A stretch of 64,000 nucleotides of DNA. It comes from Candidatus Altimarinota bacterium. GTDB taxonomy: Bacteria > Patescibacteriota > Gracilibacteria > BD1-5 > UBA2023. The notes below the pieces were generated by a model. That model saw only the letters and a program-made list of their open reading frames with translations. It searched no databases and was not told where the DNA came from. Position 1 is the stretch's first letter, and each line of letters starts with the position of its first letter. The DNA lies in assembly GCA_028689205.1 (NCBI GenBank), contig JAQTWP010000001.1:127216-191215 (forward strand), given 5' to 3'. Of the stretch, positions 30,945 to 42,377 are shown piece by piece. The translations under genes and the position numbers were made by a program.

Positions 30945-30972
30945 TGTCATTTCGAGTGTTAACGAGAAATCT
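30945..30972. repeat. Palindromic repeat copy (TGTCATTTCGAG type)
   Basis: TGTCATTTCGAG-tgtta-ACGAGAAATCTT, the same half-element as the left end of 8467-8580. It lies in the 64-bp gap between dCMP deaminase and the kinase-like gene. Confidence 0.75.
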
Positions 30973-31002
30973 TCTTTCTTTCAAAATAATATAAAAAATA
31001 AT

Positions 31003-31548
31003 ATGAAAAAAATAATAATAGGTTTCACTTGAGAAATGTGATGTGGCAAAGATACAGCTACTGATTATATTTTCCAAAAATATTGATGAAAAAAATTCAA
31101 ATTCTCTCAGGTTCTGAGAGATATTTTATCGAGAATATTTATTGAATCTTCTAGAGAAAATCTTCAAGCTCTGTCAACTAATTTAAGACAAACTTTTTGA
31201 CAGGATATTCTTGCAAAAATCATGAAAAATGATTTAGATATGTTAAATGAAAATATTGTATTAATTGATTGAATAAGAAGAAAAGAAGATATTGTATTTC
31301 TCTGAGAAATGCCAGAATTCAAATTAATATATATTGAATCAACTCTTGAGAATAGATATTCAAGGATTTTAAATAGATGAGAAAATTCAGATGATTTAGA
31401 TAAAACTTTTGGACAGTTTTTACTTGATCAGGATTTAGAAACAGAAGTAACAATAAGATGATTAAAAGAAATCTCTGATTATATAATTACTAATAACTGA
31501 ACTCTCGAAGAATTATATGCTCAGATAGAAAAAATATTATCTATTTAA
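31003..31548 (+). CDS. P-loop nucleotide or dephospho-CoA kinase-like protein
   Basis: The 181-residue protein begins IIIGFTGEMGCGKDTATDYI, a Walker A with the GKDT ending of deoxynucleoside-monophosphate and dephospho-CoA kinases, followed by a LID-like region with IRRKEDIVFL and basic RYSRILNRGENSDD, and a terminal TNNGTLEELYAQIE typical of dephospho-CoA/NMP kinases. Its place next to dCMP deaminase favours a role in dTTP synthesis (dTMP/dNMP kinase), but CoaE-like activity cannot be excluded. Its stop overlaps that of the convergent gene at 31545. Confidence 0.7.
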
Positions 31549-31784
31549 AATTTTATTCAGTATTTTCATTTTAATTCTTGAATTCGTTTTAATTGAGATT
31601 TTGATTCAAATCTTAATTTTGCTTTTTCTATTGAGATTACATTTGATAACTCTCAAGAATTACCAGTTGTTAGTCTTGTATTTATACTTTCTGAATATTT
31701 TTTTGTAATCTCTTCACAATTTTTCAAAATTAAAGCAAGATTATCCATTTTTTCTTTAGGACTTAATCCATCAATCATTATCAT
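31545..31784 (-). CDS. Small charged hypothetical protein
   Basis: A 79-residue lysine/glutamate-rich protein, MIMIDGLSPKEKMDNLALIL onwards, likely two helices, with three TGA-glycines. No known motif. An internal in-frame ATG two codons later is an equal start. It shares its last bases with the convergent kinase-like gene. Function unknown. Confidence 0.55.
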
Positions 31785-31852
31785 AATACATTAATAAGTT
31801 TAAAACTATATTTCATATATACCGATAATATATCTTTTGTCAAAAATATTTT

Positions 31853-32713
31853 TTATAATCAATTCCTAATTACTACAATTTTTCAATCTTTAGCTTCAAC
31901 TAGGGATTTATTTTTCCCTTCAAAAGTAATGAAATATTTCTCTCATTCTATCAGTCAGTCAAAAGTTAATTCTTTTCAATTGAATATATCTTCTAACTGC
32001 TTGGAACTTACTTCTATTTTAGAAAATTCTGGGAATAATATATTCTCATCTATATAATCTCATTCTTCAATTAGTTCAAGTTTTTTTGATAGTTCTTCAT
32101 TTATGCTACCGATTTTTGATCTATGAAGATAGGTTACATATCATTCTAAACCTAATTCTCTTGATATATCCTCGGCTATTGTTCTTATATAAGTTCACGC
32201 AGTTACTGTCATTTCAAGTTTGATTTCTGGGAAATTATAACTAATTAACTTTGAGCTCAATATTTCAATTTCTCTTTTTTTCATTTCGAATTCTTTTCAG
32301 TTTCTAGCTAGCTCGTATGCTCTTTTTCAATCTACTTTTATTGCGGAATATTTTGGTGGAATCTGAGTTATTTTTCAGTTGAATTTAGTATTAATTATTT
32401 CTTGAATCAACTCTTTTGTAATGGTTTTTTCTTTTTCTTTAAGAATTTTATCATCTACATATTCAATTGCTCACTCTAGATCTCAAGTAGGGGATAGTCA
32501 GTTAATATTAAAAGAAAAGATATATGTTTTTTCTTTTTTATCGAGATAGGGAATAAGTTTGGTTGAATTACCAGTTGCAACTAATAAAAGACCCGTAGCA
32601 AGCGGATCTAGAGTTCAAGTATGACCAATTTTTTTAATTCAGAATTTTTTACGTAATTGATATATAATTCCAAAACTAGTTACTCAAGAATGTTTATTTA
32701 AAAGATAAAACAT
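31853..32713 (-). CDS. truB: tRNA pseudouridine-55 synthase TruB
   Basis: TruB makes pseudouridine 55 in the T-loop of tRNAs. The 286-residue protein starts MFYLLNKHSGVTSFGIIYQL and has the catalytic motif KIGHTGTLDPLATGLLL with Asp near residue 38, then PPKYSAIKVDGKRAYELAR and TAGTYIRTIAEDI. The C-terminal PUA-like end is present in short form. Its start lies 20 bases inside the end of the HUH-like gene upstream, so the two are translationally coupled. Confidence 0.94.
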
Positions 32714-33251
32714 CGTTTTCTTGTTGTTTTTTAAGTAATTGATTATTTTTCTTTAACTTTACTTTATTCTTTCATCTAAAAGATAAAAATAAAACTGAAT
32801 AACTTATTTCATAACACATTGCAAAAAAATCAGCAGATTTTACAATCCAAAAATCTACTCATTTGAATCTTTCTACTTTACTTCTTCCGAATGGATACAT
32901 ATGGCATCTTATGATTTGAAGCACTTTTTCATTTACTTCGAATTTTTTTGAATTATTCGCAGCTATTATTCAGTGCATATGTCATTTAATTCTTGTTGAA
33001 TGAAAATCGTGAAGTATTCAGGCTAAAGTACAACTAGTAATGTCAGCTTTGAATATTTTAGCCAGAGTATAAGATATTCTTGAAGTATTGATTAAATGTT
33101 CGTATCTATTAAAAAACAAATGATGTCTATGTTTTTTTAGTGCAATGAATTCCTCATCTTTTAATATATTTCAAATAATCGCAAGAATATTTTGATGAAA
33201 TTCATGTTTTTTGAGTTTACTTTTTTGTCTATATTTTGTAATAAAAACCAT
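32694..33251 (-). CDS. Putative HUH-family (Y1 transposase/RAYT-like) protein
   Basis: A 185-residue basic protein starting MVFITKYRQKSKLKK, which resembles the (V/I)F(V/I)TKYR opening of IS200/REP-associated Y1 transposases. Near residue 98 it has KGHMHGIIAANN, a His-x-His between hydrophobic residues as in HUH nucleases, and later tyrosines (FFAMCYEISYS) that could be the nucleophile. The spacing is unlike standard TnpA, so this may be a distant Rep/RAYT relative or an unrelated protein. It starts two bases after lepB and overlaps truB by 20 bases, an odd place for a transposase. Palindromic repeats elsewhere in the window make the link interesting. Confidence 0.4.
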
Positions 33252-33253
33252 AA

Positions 33254-34117
33254 TTATTTTAATTCTTTATAATCCCAAGTTTTAGGTGTATTAAAAAACC
33301 TTGGTGCAACTGACCATTTTATTTTACCAATTCATTCTATTGCTCAAGAGAATTCATTAATTTTAAAAATATTAAAATATCAAAAATCAATTAAAACTCT
33401 ACCTATAATATCAGTTCTTTTTATAAAATGAGAAGAATTAGCTATTGAACATGACATAAAGCAAGATCTAGAATCAGAAGAATTATTACGATTATCTCAC
33501 ATAAGGAAGTAATCTCATTTTGGAACGCTAAATTCAGTTTCTTTTACATCAAAAGGAAGGAATGTTTTTCATTTATTAGCAGCAGATAAATAATCTTCAT
33601 TTAACTTAATAAAAGTTTTATCTCATGATTTCTTAACATACACTTCTCAGTCTTCGAATTTAATTGTATCTCAAGCTAAACCAATAACTCTTTTTATATA
33701 AAACTCTTTATTATTGCTTGCATGTGGTTTGAATATTACAACGTCACCTCTGGAAGGATTTCATATAAATAAACCGAATTCATTAGCGTATGATAGCTTA
33801 TTTACGAGTAAGAATTCTTTATCGTGATAACTTGTTTCCATTGAGCTTCAGCTAATTTGGAATGGTGCAACAATATATGTTCTTATTACGATAACTATAA
33901 AAATAATAACAATCAAATCTCTTATGAATTCAATGAATTCTTGCATTTTTGGTTTAGCAACCTTTAGTTCTGTAATTGATGATTCTTTAATTACTTCCAT
34001 AGGTTCTATATCTTTTTGCTTTTCTGCAAGAATTTCTTCTCTAGATTTTAAAAGTTCAGTTTTATCTGAATTTATATTATTTTCAGTATTTTCATCACTG
34101 ATTTTATTCTCTTCCAT
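33254..34117 (-). CDS. lepB: Signal peptidase I
   Basis: LepB cleaves Sec/Tat signal peptides outside the membrane. The 287-residue protein has an unusually long acidic cytosolic N-terminus (about 60 residues), one membrane helix (EFIRDLIVIIFIVIVIRTYI), then the catalytic Ser in QISGSSMETSY, the DVVIFKPHASNN strand, the catalytic Lys in FYIKRVIGLAGDT and FLMGDNRNNSSDSR. It lies between secA and the HUH-like gene on one strand, a compact secretion cluster. Confidence 0.94.
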
Positions 34118-34147
34118 GAATTTTATTTATTTTTAATAATAAAGGTA

Positions 34148-36898
34148 TTATTTTCCGTGACATTGTTTATATTTTTTACCACTTCAACAAGGGCATAATT
34201 CATTTCTTCATACTTTTTGATATTCTTGAGTATTTATTTTTTTGTTTTCTTCAGCCCTGTATACTTTTATTCAAGATTCTTCTTTTTGAGAGTTTTTATA
34301 AATTTCATCACTTATAAGATTTTTTAGATTATTAAAATCTCCGGCAGATTGCATACCTGAATCAGCAAAAAGCAATTCTAGGTCTTTGTCGTTAATTTCT
34401 ACTTGTTCAATTTTTTCTCATGGATTAGCACTTAATAATCATTTAACCATTTTGAATCCAATTTCACTTAGTAGATTCATGAATTTATCATATGCTTTTT
34501 CTTGATAAACAACAAGAGGATTTTTTTGAGCATATCATTCATATGCAACTTCTTCTCTTAGATGTGCCATATCATCAATATGTCTCATCCATAATTCATC
34601 CACTGATTGTAGGTATAGCTTTTTTTCAAAGTCATAAAAATCAACTTCATTTACTTTTCATATTAGGCTTTCTATTTTCGATATTATAATACCCAAAATA
34701 TTTTCTTTTAATTCAGTTTTTGAGTATATCTTCAAAAAACTTTCCTCATCAAATATTACTTCATTTACAAAATTATTAATTGATTCCACTGTAAATTCTA
34801 TATCTTCTATTTTTTCTATTCTATCTTCGTCAATTATACTATCAATAAATGAATCTACTTGTGAACTTATAAGGACAATAACTTCTTCGTGAATATTATC
34901 TTGCTCTAGGATTTTGTTTCTCTTAGAATAGATTGCAATTCTATGATGATTAAGTACGTCATCATATTCCAATACATGTTTACGCGTATCGAAGTTTCTT
35001 CATTCAACTTGTTTTTGGACTGAAGTAATTCTTGAAGTAAGCATTCAAGATTCTGCCAAAGGTTCATTATCAGGAATTCAAGCAAATAATGGTCAATTAA
35101 ATAAGCTATTTAATTTTTCTCATCAGAATATTCTCATAATATCATCTTGAGGCGAAACCAAAAATTGACTCAAACCTGGATCTCATTGACGACCACTACG
35201 ACCACGAAGTTGATTATCTATACGACGTGTTTCGTGTTTTTCAGTACCTAGAACTACAAGTCATCCAAGTTTATATGTATGTCAAGATAATTCTATACTA
35301 CCAGTAAGATTTTTTACTTGTTCGTCAATTTTGATATCAGTACCACGTCATGCCATATTAGTTGCAATAGTGATTGATCAGAAATATCAAGCTTTAGAGA
35401 TAATTTCTGCCTCTTTATAATCTTGTTTTGCATTAAGAACTTCATGTGGAATTCATTCTTTTGTAAGAAGATCACTAAGATATTCTGATTTTGCAACACT
35501 TACTGTTCCAACTAATATTGGTTGTCACACTTTATGATATTCTCTTATAAGATTCACAATGTATTCGAATTTTCATTTTTCATTTTTGAAAAGTAAATCA
35601 GCTCTATCATCTCTAATCATTGGTTTATTTGTAGGAATAACTACAACTTCAAGATTATATATTTTGATGAATTCTTCTTCTTCGGTTACAGCTGTACCAG
35701 TCATTCAAGATAATTTTTTATATAATCTGAATAAATTTTGAAATGTTATTGAGGCAAGGGTTTTTGATTCTTGTTGAATTGTAACTCATTCTTTTGCTTC
35801 AATTGCTTGATGAAGTCAATCTGAATATCTTCTTCAACTAAGTACTCTTCAAGAATGTTCGTCAATTATTAATATTTCATCATTTCTTACTAGATAATCA
35901 ATATCTTTTTTATAAACTGTTTGGGCTTTAAGTGCATTTTCTACATGATGAATATCATTGTAATGAGCTGAAATATAAATATTCTCAATTCCAAGCATTT
36001 TTTCTATTTCTAGTATTCATTCTTCTGATAGAGTTGCTGTTTTTCCTTTTTCATCTAGTTTATAATGTTTTCATTCTTTAAGAATTTTGGATAATTGCGC
36101 GAATTTTAAATATTTATTAGTAGGCTCCATATCAGGAGCAGATATAATAAGTGGAGTACGAGCTTCATCAACTAATATCGAATCCACCTCATCAACAATT
36201 GCATAATATAGAGGTCAAATTGCTTTCCTTTCTTTAGAAGAGGCCATATTATCTCTAAGATAATCGAATCCAAGCTCGTTATTAGTTATGTAAACTACAT
36301 TTTTTTTGTAATTTTCTTGTTTTTCTTGATTGTTTTGAGAATGTATAATTACTCAAACACTTAGTCCTAAAGTATTATATATTATTCACATTTCTAGAGC
36401 ATCTCTTTGAGCTAGGTAATCATTAACAGTTACAATATGAACAGGGATTCCAACTAGAGCATTAAGATAAGCTGCAATTGTTGCAACAAGAGTTTTTCAT
36501 TCTCATGTTTTCATTTCTGAGATATTCCCATCATTAAGAGAGAGGGCACCAACTAATTGTACGTCAAAAGGAACCATATTCCATGTGATTTTTTTGTCTC
36601 ACAAATCGAACTCTTTTCAATTAATAAGTTTACAGCCAATTCTATGAACAGCTATAGCTTCTAATTTAATTTCTGAAAGTAATGCTTTGATTTTAGAGTA
36701 ATCTTCTTTATCTTTGTAATCAAGTCAGTCGAATTTTGCTTGGAATTCACGAGTTTTAGCTTGAACTTTTTCTATTGAAGTTAATTCTTTCTCTAATTCT
36801 AGCTCGAGGCGTTTACTTTCTTCAACTTGTGCGAAGTATTTTTTTACTATTTTTTCGTTTGGATCTCCAAATATATTTTTGTATAGTTTATTTAACAT
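34148..36898 (-). CDS. secA: Preprotein translocase ATPase SecA
   Basis: SecA drives proteins through SecYEG. The 916-residue protein is full length: [20 protein letters not shown] start, Walker A in the motor domain (GEISEMKTGEGKT-like region, with TGA glycines), [15 protein letters not shown] near residue 220, the second NBD with GTDIK-type and QRGRQGDPG-type motifs, and a C-terminal zinc-binding tail [15 protein letters not shown]. The tail is read only if TGA is Gly. A 30-base gap separates it from lepB. Confidence 0.96.
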
Positions 36899-37279
36899 TT
36901 TTTACTTAATTAATTAATTTTGTATTATATTGTGCGAGTGTAATTTCTATGTAAAGTATTATGTGAATTAATTAAAAATTATATTCACTAACTATTTCTT
37001 AAAATTCTGTATACAGATAACCTCTTTTTCTTATTTTTAGTTTAAATATTAGTTTATCTTAACTTCTTTTTTTGAAGGGTTTTATAAAAAATCAACATCA
37101 AAAAAACTTTTATTTTTAAAAGTGCATAAATTATATGTATTTTAGATAAAATACAAATTTTTTATGTTTTTATTCCTTTTGATATACCAAAGTAAATTAG
37201 TTTTGGTTAAATAATAGATTCCGGGTCGGAGCCCGGAATGACAAAAATCGAAAACTAATTTTGTTTAGATGAAATATTT
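36899..37279. other. Intergenic region between secA and miaB
   Basis: No gene is supported. It carries the secA promoter region (TATAAT at about 36924-36929 on the minus strand, 26 bases before the start) and the palindromic element at 37194-37261. The remainder is AT-rich and featureless. Confidence 0.55.
37194..37261. repeat. Extended palindromic element with AAATTAGTTTT ends
   Basis: AAATTAGTTTT ... GATTCCGGG-tcgga-GCCCGGAATGACA ... AAAACTAATTT. It matches 17745-17813 in reverse orientation in both core and outer arms, defining a 68-69 bp repeated unit. It lies just downstream of the miaB stop. Confidence 0.82.
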
Positions 37280-39151
37280 TTAATCAACTATTTTACCTTC
37301 AAAAATCCATTTGTTTAATCTTTCTATTTTTACCATAACAATATCTCCAATTTTCAGCTTTTCGTCCTTATCAAAAAATACTTCTCTGAACCCACGAGTT
37401 CTTCAATACATTTTTCATGAATTAGAAATTCAACTTATAAGTATTTCTTCAGTTTTTCATATAAATAATTCTGATCTTTTTTTAACTGATTTTCAAAGAA
37501 TATCATTTAATATGTGCCATCTTTTTGCTTTAATTGAATAGGGAACAGAGTCTTGCATATTTTTATCTGCATAAGTTCATGGACGGGATGAATATCTTGC
37601 AATATATGCGAAATCAAATTCTATTTCCATCATCGCTTTTACAGTATTTTCAAAATTAGCTTCAGTTTCTCCTGGGAATCATACAATTATATCAGTAGAT
37701 ATTGAGAATAATGGATCACGGGATCTAAGATATTCAACTTGAGATTTAAAATCAGAATATGTATGTTTACGATTCATTTTTTTGAGTATTTCATCATCTC
37801 AACTCTGAAGTGCAAAATGAAGATAATTACAGGTTTTATTAAGTTCAAAATGAGCATCAAGAATATCTCTAGTCATATCATGAGGATTGGATGAAGTGAA
37901 CCTTATTCTGTCAAGTCATTCAAGTTTATCTATTTTATTAAGAAGTTCTCTGAAAGGTGTTATAAAAGTTCCCTCACCCCCAACCCCTCTCCCAGAGAGA
38001 GAGGGGAGAATTGTATATTTTAATATTTTATTAATTGTTGATTCTGTTTTATTTAAAATTTCATCATTCTTAATTCTGAGAATTTTATAATTTCAATTAT
38101 TCATAAAATCATTTCGTATTTCATCATATTCTTTTCGAGCAAGATTTTCATGAATACTTCAATCTAATTCTATAACTAATCATAATTCATAGCAAAAAAA
38201 ATCCGCTATATATCTTCAAATAGGATGTTGTCTTCTGAATTTTAATCAACCCAATTGGTTATTTCTTAAAATTTCCCAAAGAATTTCTTCAGATTTAGTT
38301 CAATTTTTTCTCAATTCTTTTGCTAGTTCAAGTACATATTTAGGGCTATAAGCTTTTTCCAAAACTAGCCCCCTCTCCTTTTGGGAGAGGGTTGGGGTGA
38401 GGTCAATATTCCATTTTAGTTCATCTGGATTCCATAACCTAGCTTTTATCCCTTTTCAATAACTATTAACATTTTGTCATATTAGAGTAATTTCTTTAGT
38501 TCATTTAGCTATAACTTCTTGGATTTCTTTTATAATATCTTCTTCATTTCTTGATTTTTCTCTTCATCTGGTAAAAGGAACAATGCAATAACTACAAAAA
38601 TTATCGCAACCTGTCTGGATTACGATGTTTGCACTTCATGGATTATTCTGCAGTTGTTTAACTTTTAGATATTCATAATATTTTTCATCATTTCCTATTT
38701 CTCTTTTCATCAGAATAGAGATGATTTTTGGTAAAAAATTAATTTCTTCAATCCTAAATACGAAATCAATTTTGTCAGTTATACCGAATATTTTATCATC
38801 GCTATTAAAAATATCTTCTTCTTTTGATAATAATTCTATATTTTTTGTCGCATTTCTTTCTTTTGTATTTTCATTCAGCTTCTTATTGATTCAAGTTTTC
38901 CTCACCATACAACCAGTAACTCAAATAAATGAAGTTCTATTATTTGCAATATTATATTTTCTTAAATCATTAATTACAGAATAAACCTTGTCTTCTCACT
39001 TTTTCCTTACGCTGCAAGTATTAAGAAGGACCAACTCAGCTTCTTCGATTTTCAAGACACGTTTAAATCATGATTGCATCATAATCATTGTTATCTTTTC
39101 GCTATCAGCATAATTCATCTGACAACCGAATGTTTGAAGGAAATAGTTCAT
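37280..39151 (-). CDS. miaB: tRNA methylthiotransferase MiaB with in-frame DUF559 insertion
   Basis: MiaB adds the 2-methylthio group to N6-isopentenyladenosine-37 of tRNAs using two 4Fe-4S clusters and SAM. The first cluster's three Cys are in FGCQMN, NTCSVR and GCMVRK; the radical-SAM CDNFCSYC is near residue 180; the TRAM end is KIGDIVMVKIERLNKWIFEG. At 623 residues it is ~180 longer than usual. The excess is a DUF559 module (residues ~250-394) placed after LIGQNVNSYGKG and before FRELLNKIDKLEGLDRIRF, two motifs that are close together in normal MiaB. The frame is unbroken on both sides. No splice-type motifs of inteins were seen. Confidence 0.93.
37971..38402 (-). mobile_element. 432-bp cassette: inverted repeats flanking a DUF559 endonuclease-fold domain, inside miaB
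   Basis: The ends are inverted repeats: CCCTCACCCCCAACCCCTCTCC at 37971 and the complement of CCTCACCCCAACCCTCTCCC at 38402, each followed by a short complementary GAGAGGGG arm, so each end is itself a hairpin. Between them the miaB frame encodes DUF559 hallmarks: KSEEILWEILRNNQLGGLKF, RRQHPIGRYIADFFCYELG, LVIELDGSIHE and YKILRIKNDEIL, a PD-(D/E)xK-like (Vsr-related) nuclease fold with its Asp/Glu residues retained. Length is a multiple of three. The terminal repeats translate to PTLSQKERG and PSLSGREVGGEG. GC-rich ends differ from surrounding DNA, but the body uses TGA for Gly and is therefore code-adapted. Confidence 0.88.
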
Positions 39152-39190
39152 TTTAGTTTTTATTTTCTTATACCAAAGTATATTAGCTAA
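39150..39190 (-). promoter_or_regulatory. Candidate miaB promoter
   Basis: Minus strand: TTAGCTAATATACTTTGGTATAAGAA lies 20-40 bases before the miaB ATG. The stretch AYTTTGGTATAA recurs before the U32 peptidase gene (ATTACTTTGGTTATAA, about 8725-8740). The -10 would be GGTATAAG. Low-confidence call based on shared sequence and position. Confidence 0.4.
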
Positions 39191-39193
39191 TTT

Positions 39194-40378
39194 TTATTTT
39201 TTTCAAGTTCCATTTATTCTTCAACGTTTGAGATTGAAAATGTAGTCATCATCAATAATCACTACGTAATCTCATTTTTTTGAAATATTAATTTGTGGTG
39301 CTAATTGGTTTACTTCAACTCAAATCAATCATAAATTAATTGTCTTAAAATATTCATTATATTTTTTTATGATAAATTCAGTATTTGTCAGAAGTCTAAA
39401 AGATTCTTTTGGTTGTCTTTTTAAAATCAAATCTACTTTATTTTTTACTTCAGCAATACAATTATTTGGTGTTTCTTTTATAATATTATCTGCAATATTT
39501 TGTCTTACTGTGTTATAATATAATTCTTTTAAGCTTTCCCAGGGGTTTGTTAAAGAATTCAAATATATAAAATAAGAATCTGTTATAATTTTATTTTTCA
39601 AATAAAACTCAAGGAAATATCTTTTAGTATGCTGTCAGATAAGATTCACAAGCTTTTGAAAATCATTAGTTTTTATAGCTTCTTTTTTATCTTCAATATC
39701 TATTTTTTTGGTTTTAGAACTAAAGTATCATTCTGTGTTTTGGTATAATTCAACAAAATTTGAATTGAATTCTTTCATTTTTCCAGGAGTATTTACTTCA
39801 TAAGCTTTATAGGCTTCTTCATTCTCATCTCTTAATGTAAAATATGCCCCATATAATTCTACTATTTTTTTAAGAACTTTAACTTCATTTGGATAATTAT
39901 CTAGAAGATTATATTTAAAATGTTCTTCTCTAAAATCAAAGTTATTATATTTTTCTACATGTTTTAAAAGAAAAATCCATGTATTTTCTATATTATTTTC
40001 TCATTTAATTTCAGTAGAAGTAGATTCTAAGCTATTAGATTTTTCAATTAATTCTGCTAACATACAAGAACAACAAAAACTAGAAGCTTTCAGTTTTCAT
40101 TTGTTCAAATGAATATTAGCATTCATTAGTATATATTCCCAATCAAAACAGTACTGTTCTCAATAAGCTGATAAAAACTGAATCATTTCTCATAAAAATG
40201 ATATTATAATATTTTCATCAATATTATCTTCTCATAGAATTTTTTCTCAGAAATGTTTTTTGTAAATTTGTCATGCATTAGAAATTATAATTGCTAATTC
40301 ATAGAATTCTTTATTTAAATCATTTAAATTATTATTTTCCTGATTTATAATTACTTCTCAATCTCATAAAATATTCAT
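39194..40378 (-). CDS. Hypothetical protein, 394 residues
   Basis: A large Asn/Lys/Glu-rich soluble protein starting MNILGDGEVIINQENNNLND, predicted mostly helical, with one cysteine patch (KLKASSFCCSCMLAEL near residue 95) and a C-terminal beta-like end (GVEVNQLAPQINISKKGDYV). No signal peptide or membrane helix. No domain recognised. Many genes of this sort in these genomes are lineage-specific. It sits alone upstream of miaB. Function unknown. Confidence 0.6.
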
Positions 40379-40584
40379 ACTTGTTTCCAAAATATATTAA
40401 AACTAAAAATTTATAATACACAACAATATATGAATAAAGCTTCTTTTGTAAATTTGAATTTTATTTATTTTTTAATATACTTCCTTGCGCAATCTATTTA
40501 AGAATTTTCTGAATATATATTCTATTTGTGACTTTCTAATTTAGTTCGCGTATAACTATTTATAATAGCTTAATTATAACAATT

Positions 40585-40896
40585 ATGGATTGTATTTTTT
40601 GTAAAATAATAAATAAAGAAATTCCTGTTGAGACAGTTTTTGAAGACGATAATTATATAGTTATTAATGATATCCATCCAAAAGCTAAAGTTCATATGTT
40701 ACTTATTCCCAAAAAACATATTGAAACTATTAATGATTTAGAAAATAATGATAGAAATTTAGTTTGATGATTACTACTTTTGGCTCGTGATTTATCAAAA
40801 AAACTTAATATACAAGGTTATAAACTTCAATTCAATGTTTGAGAAGCTTGATGACAAGAGGTTATGCATATACATTTACATTTCTTAGCTAATTAA
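40585..40896 (+). CDS. HIT-family nucleotide-binding protein
   Basis: HIT proteins hydrolyse nucleoside phosphoramidates or dinucleotides. The 103-residue protein has MDCIFCKIINKEIPVETVFE with two zinc-type cysteines at the N-terminus and the histidine triad MHIHLHFLA at the C-terminus, preceded by FNVGEAGGQEV. Standard size. Its stop is two bases before the start of the solute-binding gene, so they are co-transcribed. Confidence 0.94.
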
Positions 40897-40898
40897 TT

Positions 40899-42299
40899 AT
40901 GTGAAAACAAAAAATGATTTTCCTATCTATTATAGGAGCTGTTGTAATTCTTATATCTTCTGTATTTCTTTTTATCTGAAATTCAACTAGTGATAAAGTA
41001 GTTAAATGACCTGCAGAATTCAATGTCTGGGTTGTAGGAGATGAAACTGCCGGCTATTCCAATATAATAACTTCATTTAAAGCTAAATATAGCGAATACG
41101 CTAAAACAGAAATCAAATTCACGAAGTTTTCTAGCTATTCTGATTATGAAAAAATCCTTCAAAGTGTTATGTTGGACGGCAATTCACCTGATATATTCGT
41201 AATTAATAATAGTGCAACTTCACCTAATTCTGATTGACTATTAGATTCAAAAACAGTTTGAATTCCTTGAAATGTAGTTGATGCTGACTATCTTAGTAAG
41301 AATTTTAATAGAGTTTTTGATGAGCTTGTTATTCAGAATGAAGAAACGAATGAAGAATGAAAAAAAATAAAAGTTTCATATCTGAAATGAATACCTATGT
41401 GATTCGAAACATTGGGTGTTTTTTATAATTTTAGAAAAGTTAATAATGTGCCTGTAACTTGGTCAGAATTAGATGAAGAAATCCAAAATAAATCAAATGA
41501 TAGCTATTCAACTATATGAATTGGTTTGTGATTAAAATATATACTTAATCCATCTGATATTTTGAATCTTCTTTTCCTTCAGAATTGAATTGAATCATAT
41601 TCCAAGCTTGGCGATAGTTGAGCGAAAAGTGTTCTTTCTGCATATACTTCATATTCTACTGATACATATAATTGACTTGAGAATCTCAAAGATCAAATGG
41701 ATACACTTAATTTAACTACTGTTGATTTGTTTGTGAGATGAAAAATATGAATGTTAATATGATATCCATCGCTTATTAAGGAAATAATATTAGCAAAAAA
41801 AAGAAACTGATGAGACTATCTTATTGGTGATAAATTCCTTAGAACAGCACCAATTTTTCAGATAAATGCTGAAAGCTCTGAGAATTCTGAAAAAATCAAT
41901 CTTATTAATTATAATTATTTTGTACTTTCAAGCTACAGTAATAATAAGGATATGTGATTCAAATTCTTGAATTACTTATCAACCAAATCTGCTCAAGAAG
42001 AATATTCAAAATCATTCAATTATTATATTCCAGCATTTAGGTCTTTAGAAGACTCCAAATTACAAGAAAATATCGAGGTATGATATGATAGAACGAAATT
42101 CGAAGATTTCTTACCTACTGATGTAACTCTCAAATGATTTACGAAATGATTAAAGAATGAATATGATAATTATCTAAATAAAAATCTTGACTTAGAGTTA
42201 AAACTTCAAGCAAATTTATTATCTAAACTTCAAGATTTTCTTCAGTGCAATATTAACCACTTAATAAATAAAACAGAATTTGAAAAACAATGTGACTAA
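40899..42299 (+). CDS. Extracellular solute-binding-like protein (SBP family 1)
   Basis: The 466-residue protein has an N-terminal membrane segment (residues 5-27), then an SBP_bac_1-type fold: FNVWVVGDETAGYSNIITSF, LDGNSPDIFVINNSA, GIPMGFETLGVFYNFRKVN, VRGKIGMLIGYPS and the C-terminal FKFLNYLSTKS. Such proteins bind sugars or peptides for ABC import. No lipobox Cys is visible and no ABC permease genes are nearby; instead a pilin-like gene and a giant PKD protein follow. It may therefore be an anchored binding protein in a surface complex rather than a transporter part. Confidence 0.7.
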
Positions 42300-42377
42300 A
42301 TTTTTGCTTTTATATAAAATATGTGATAAAATCTAAGGGAATTGACGAAAACAATTTTAAAAATAGCCTTTTGAAAT

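Noticed and set aside
37971-38008. CRISPR repeat
   Set aside because: The GC-rich repeats occur only twice, inverted, at the ends of one cassette; no direct repeats with unique spacers were seen anywhere in the window.
37280-39151. Intein in miaB
   Set aside because: The insert lacks intein block features (N-terminal Cys/Ser splice junction, C-terminal HN) and is bounded by inverted repeats; the encoded domain is DUF559.
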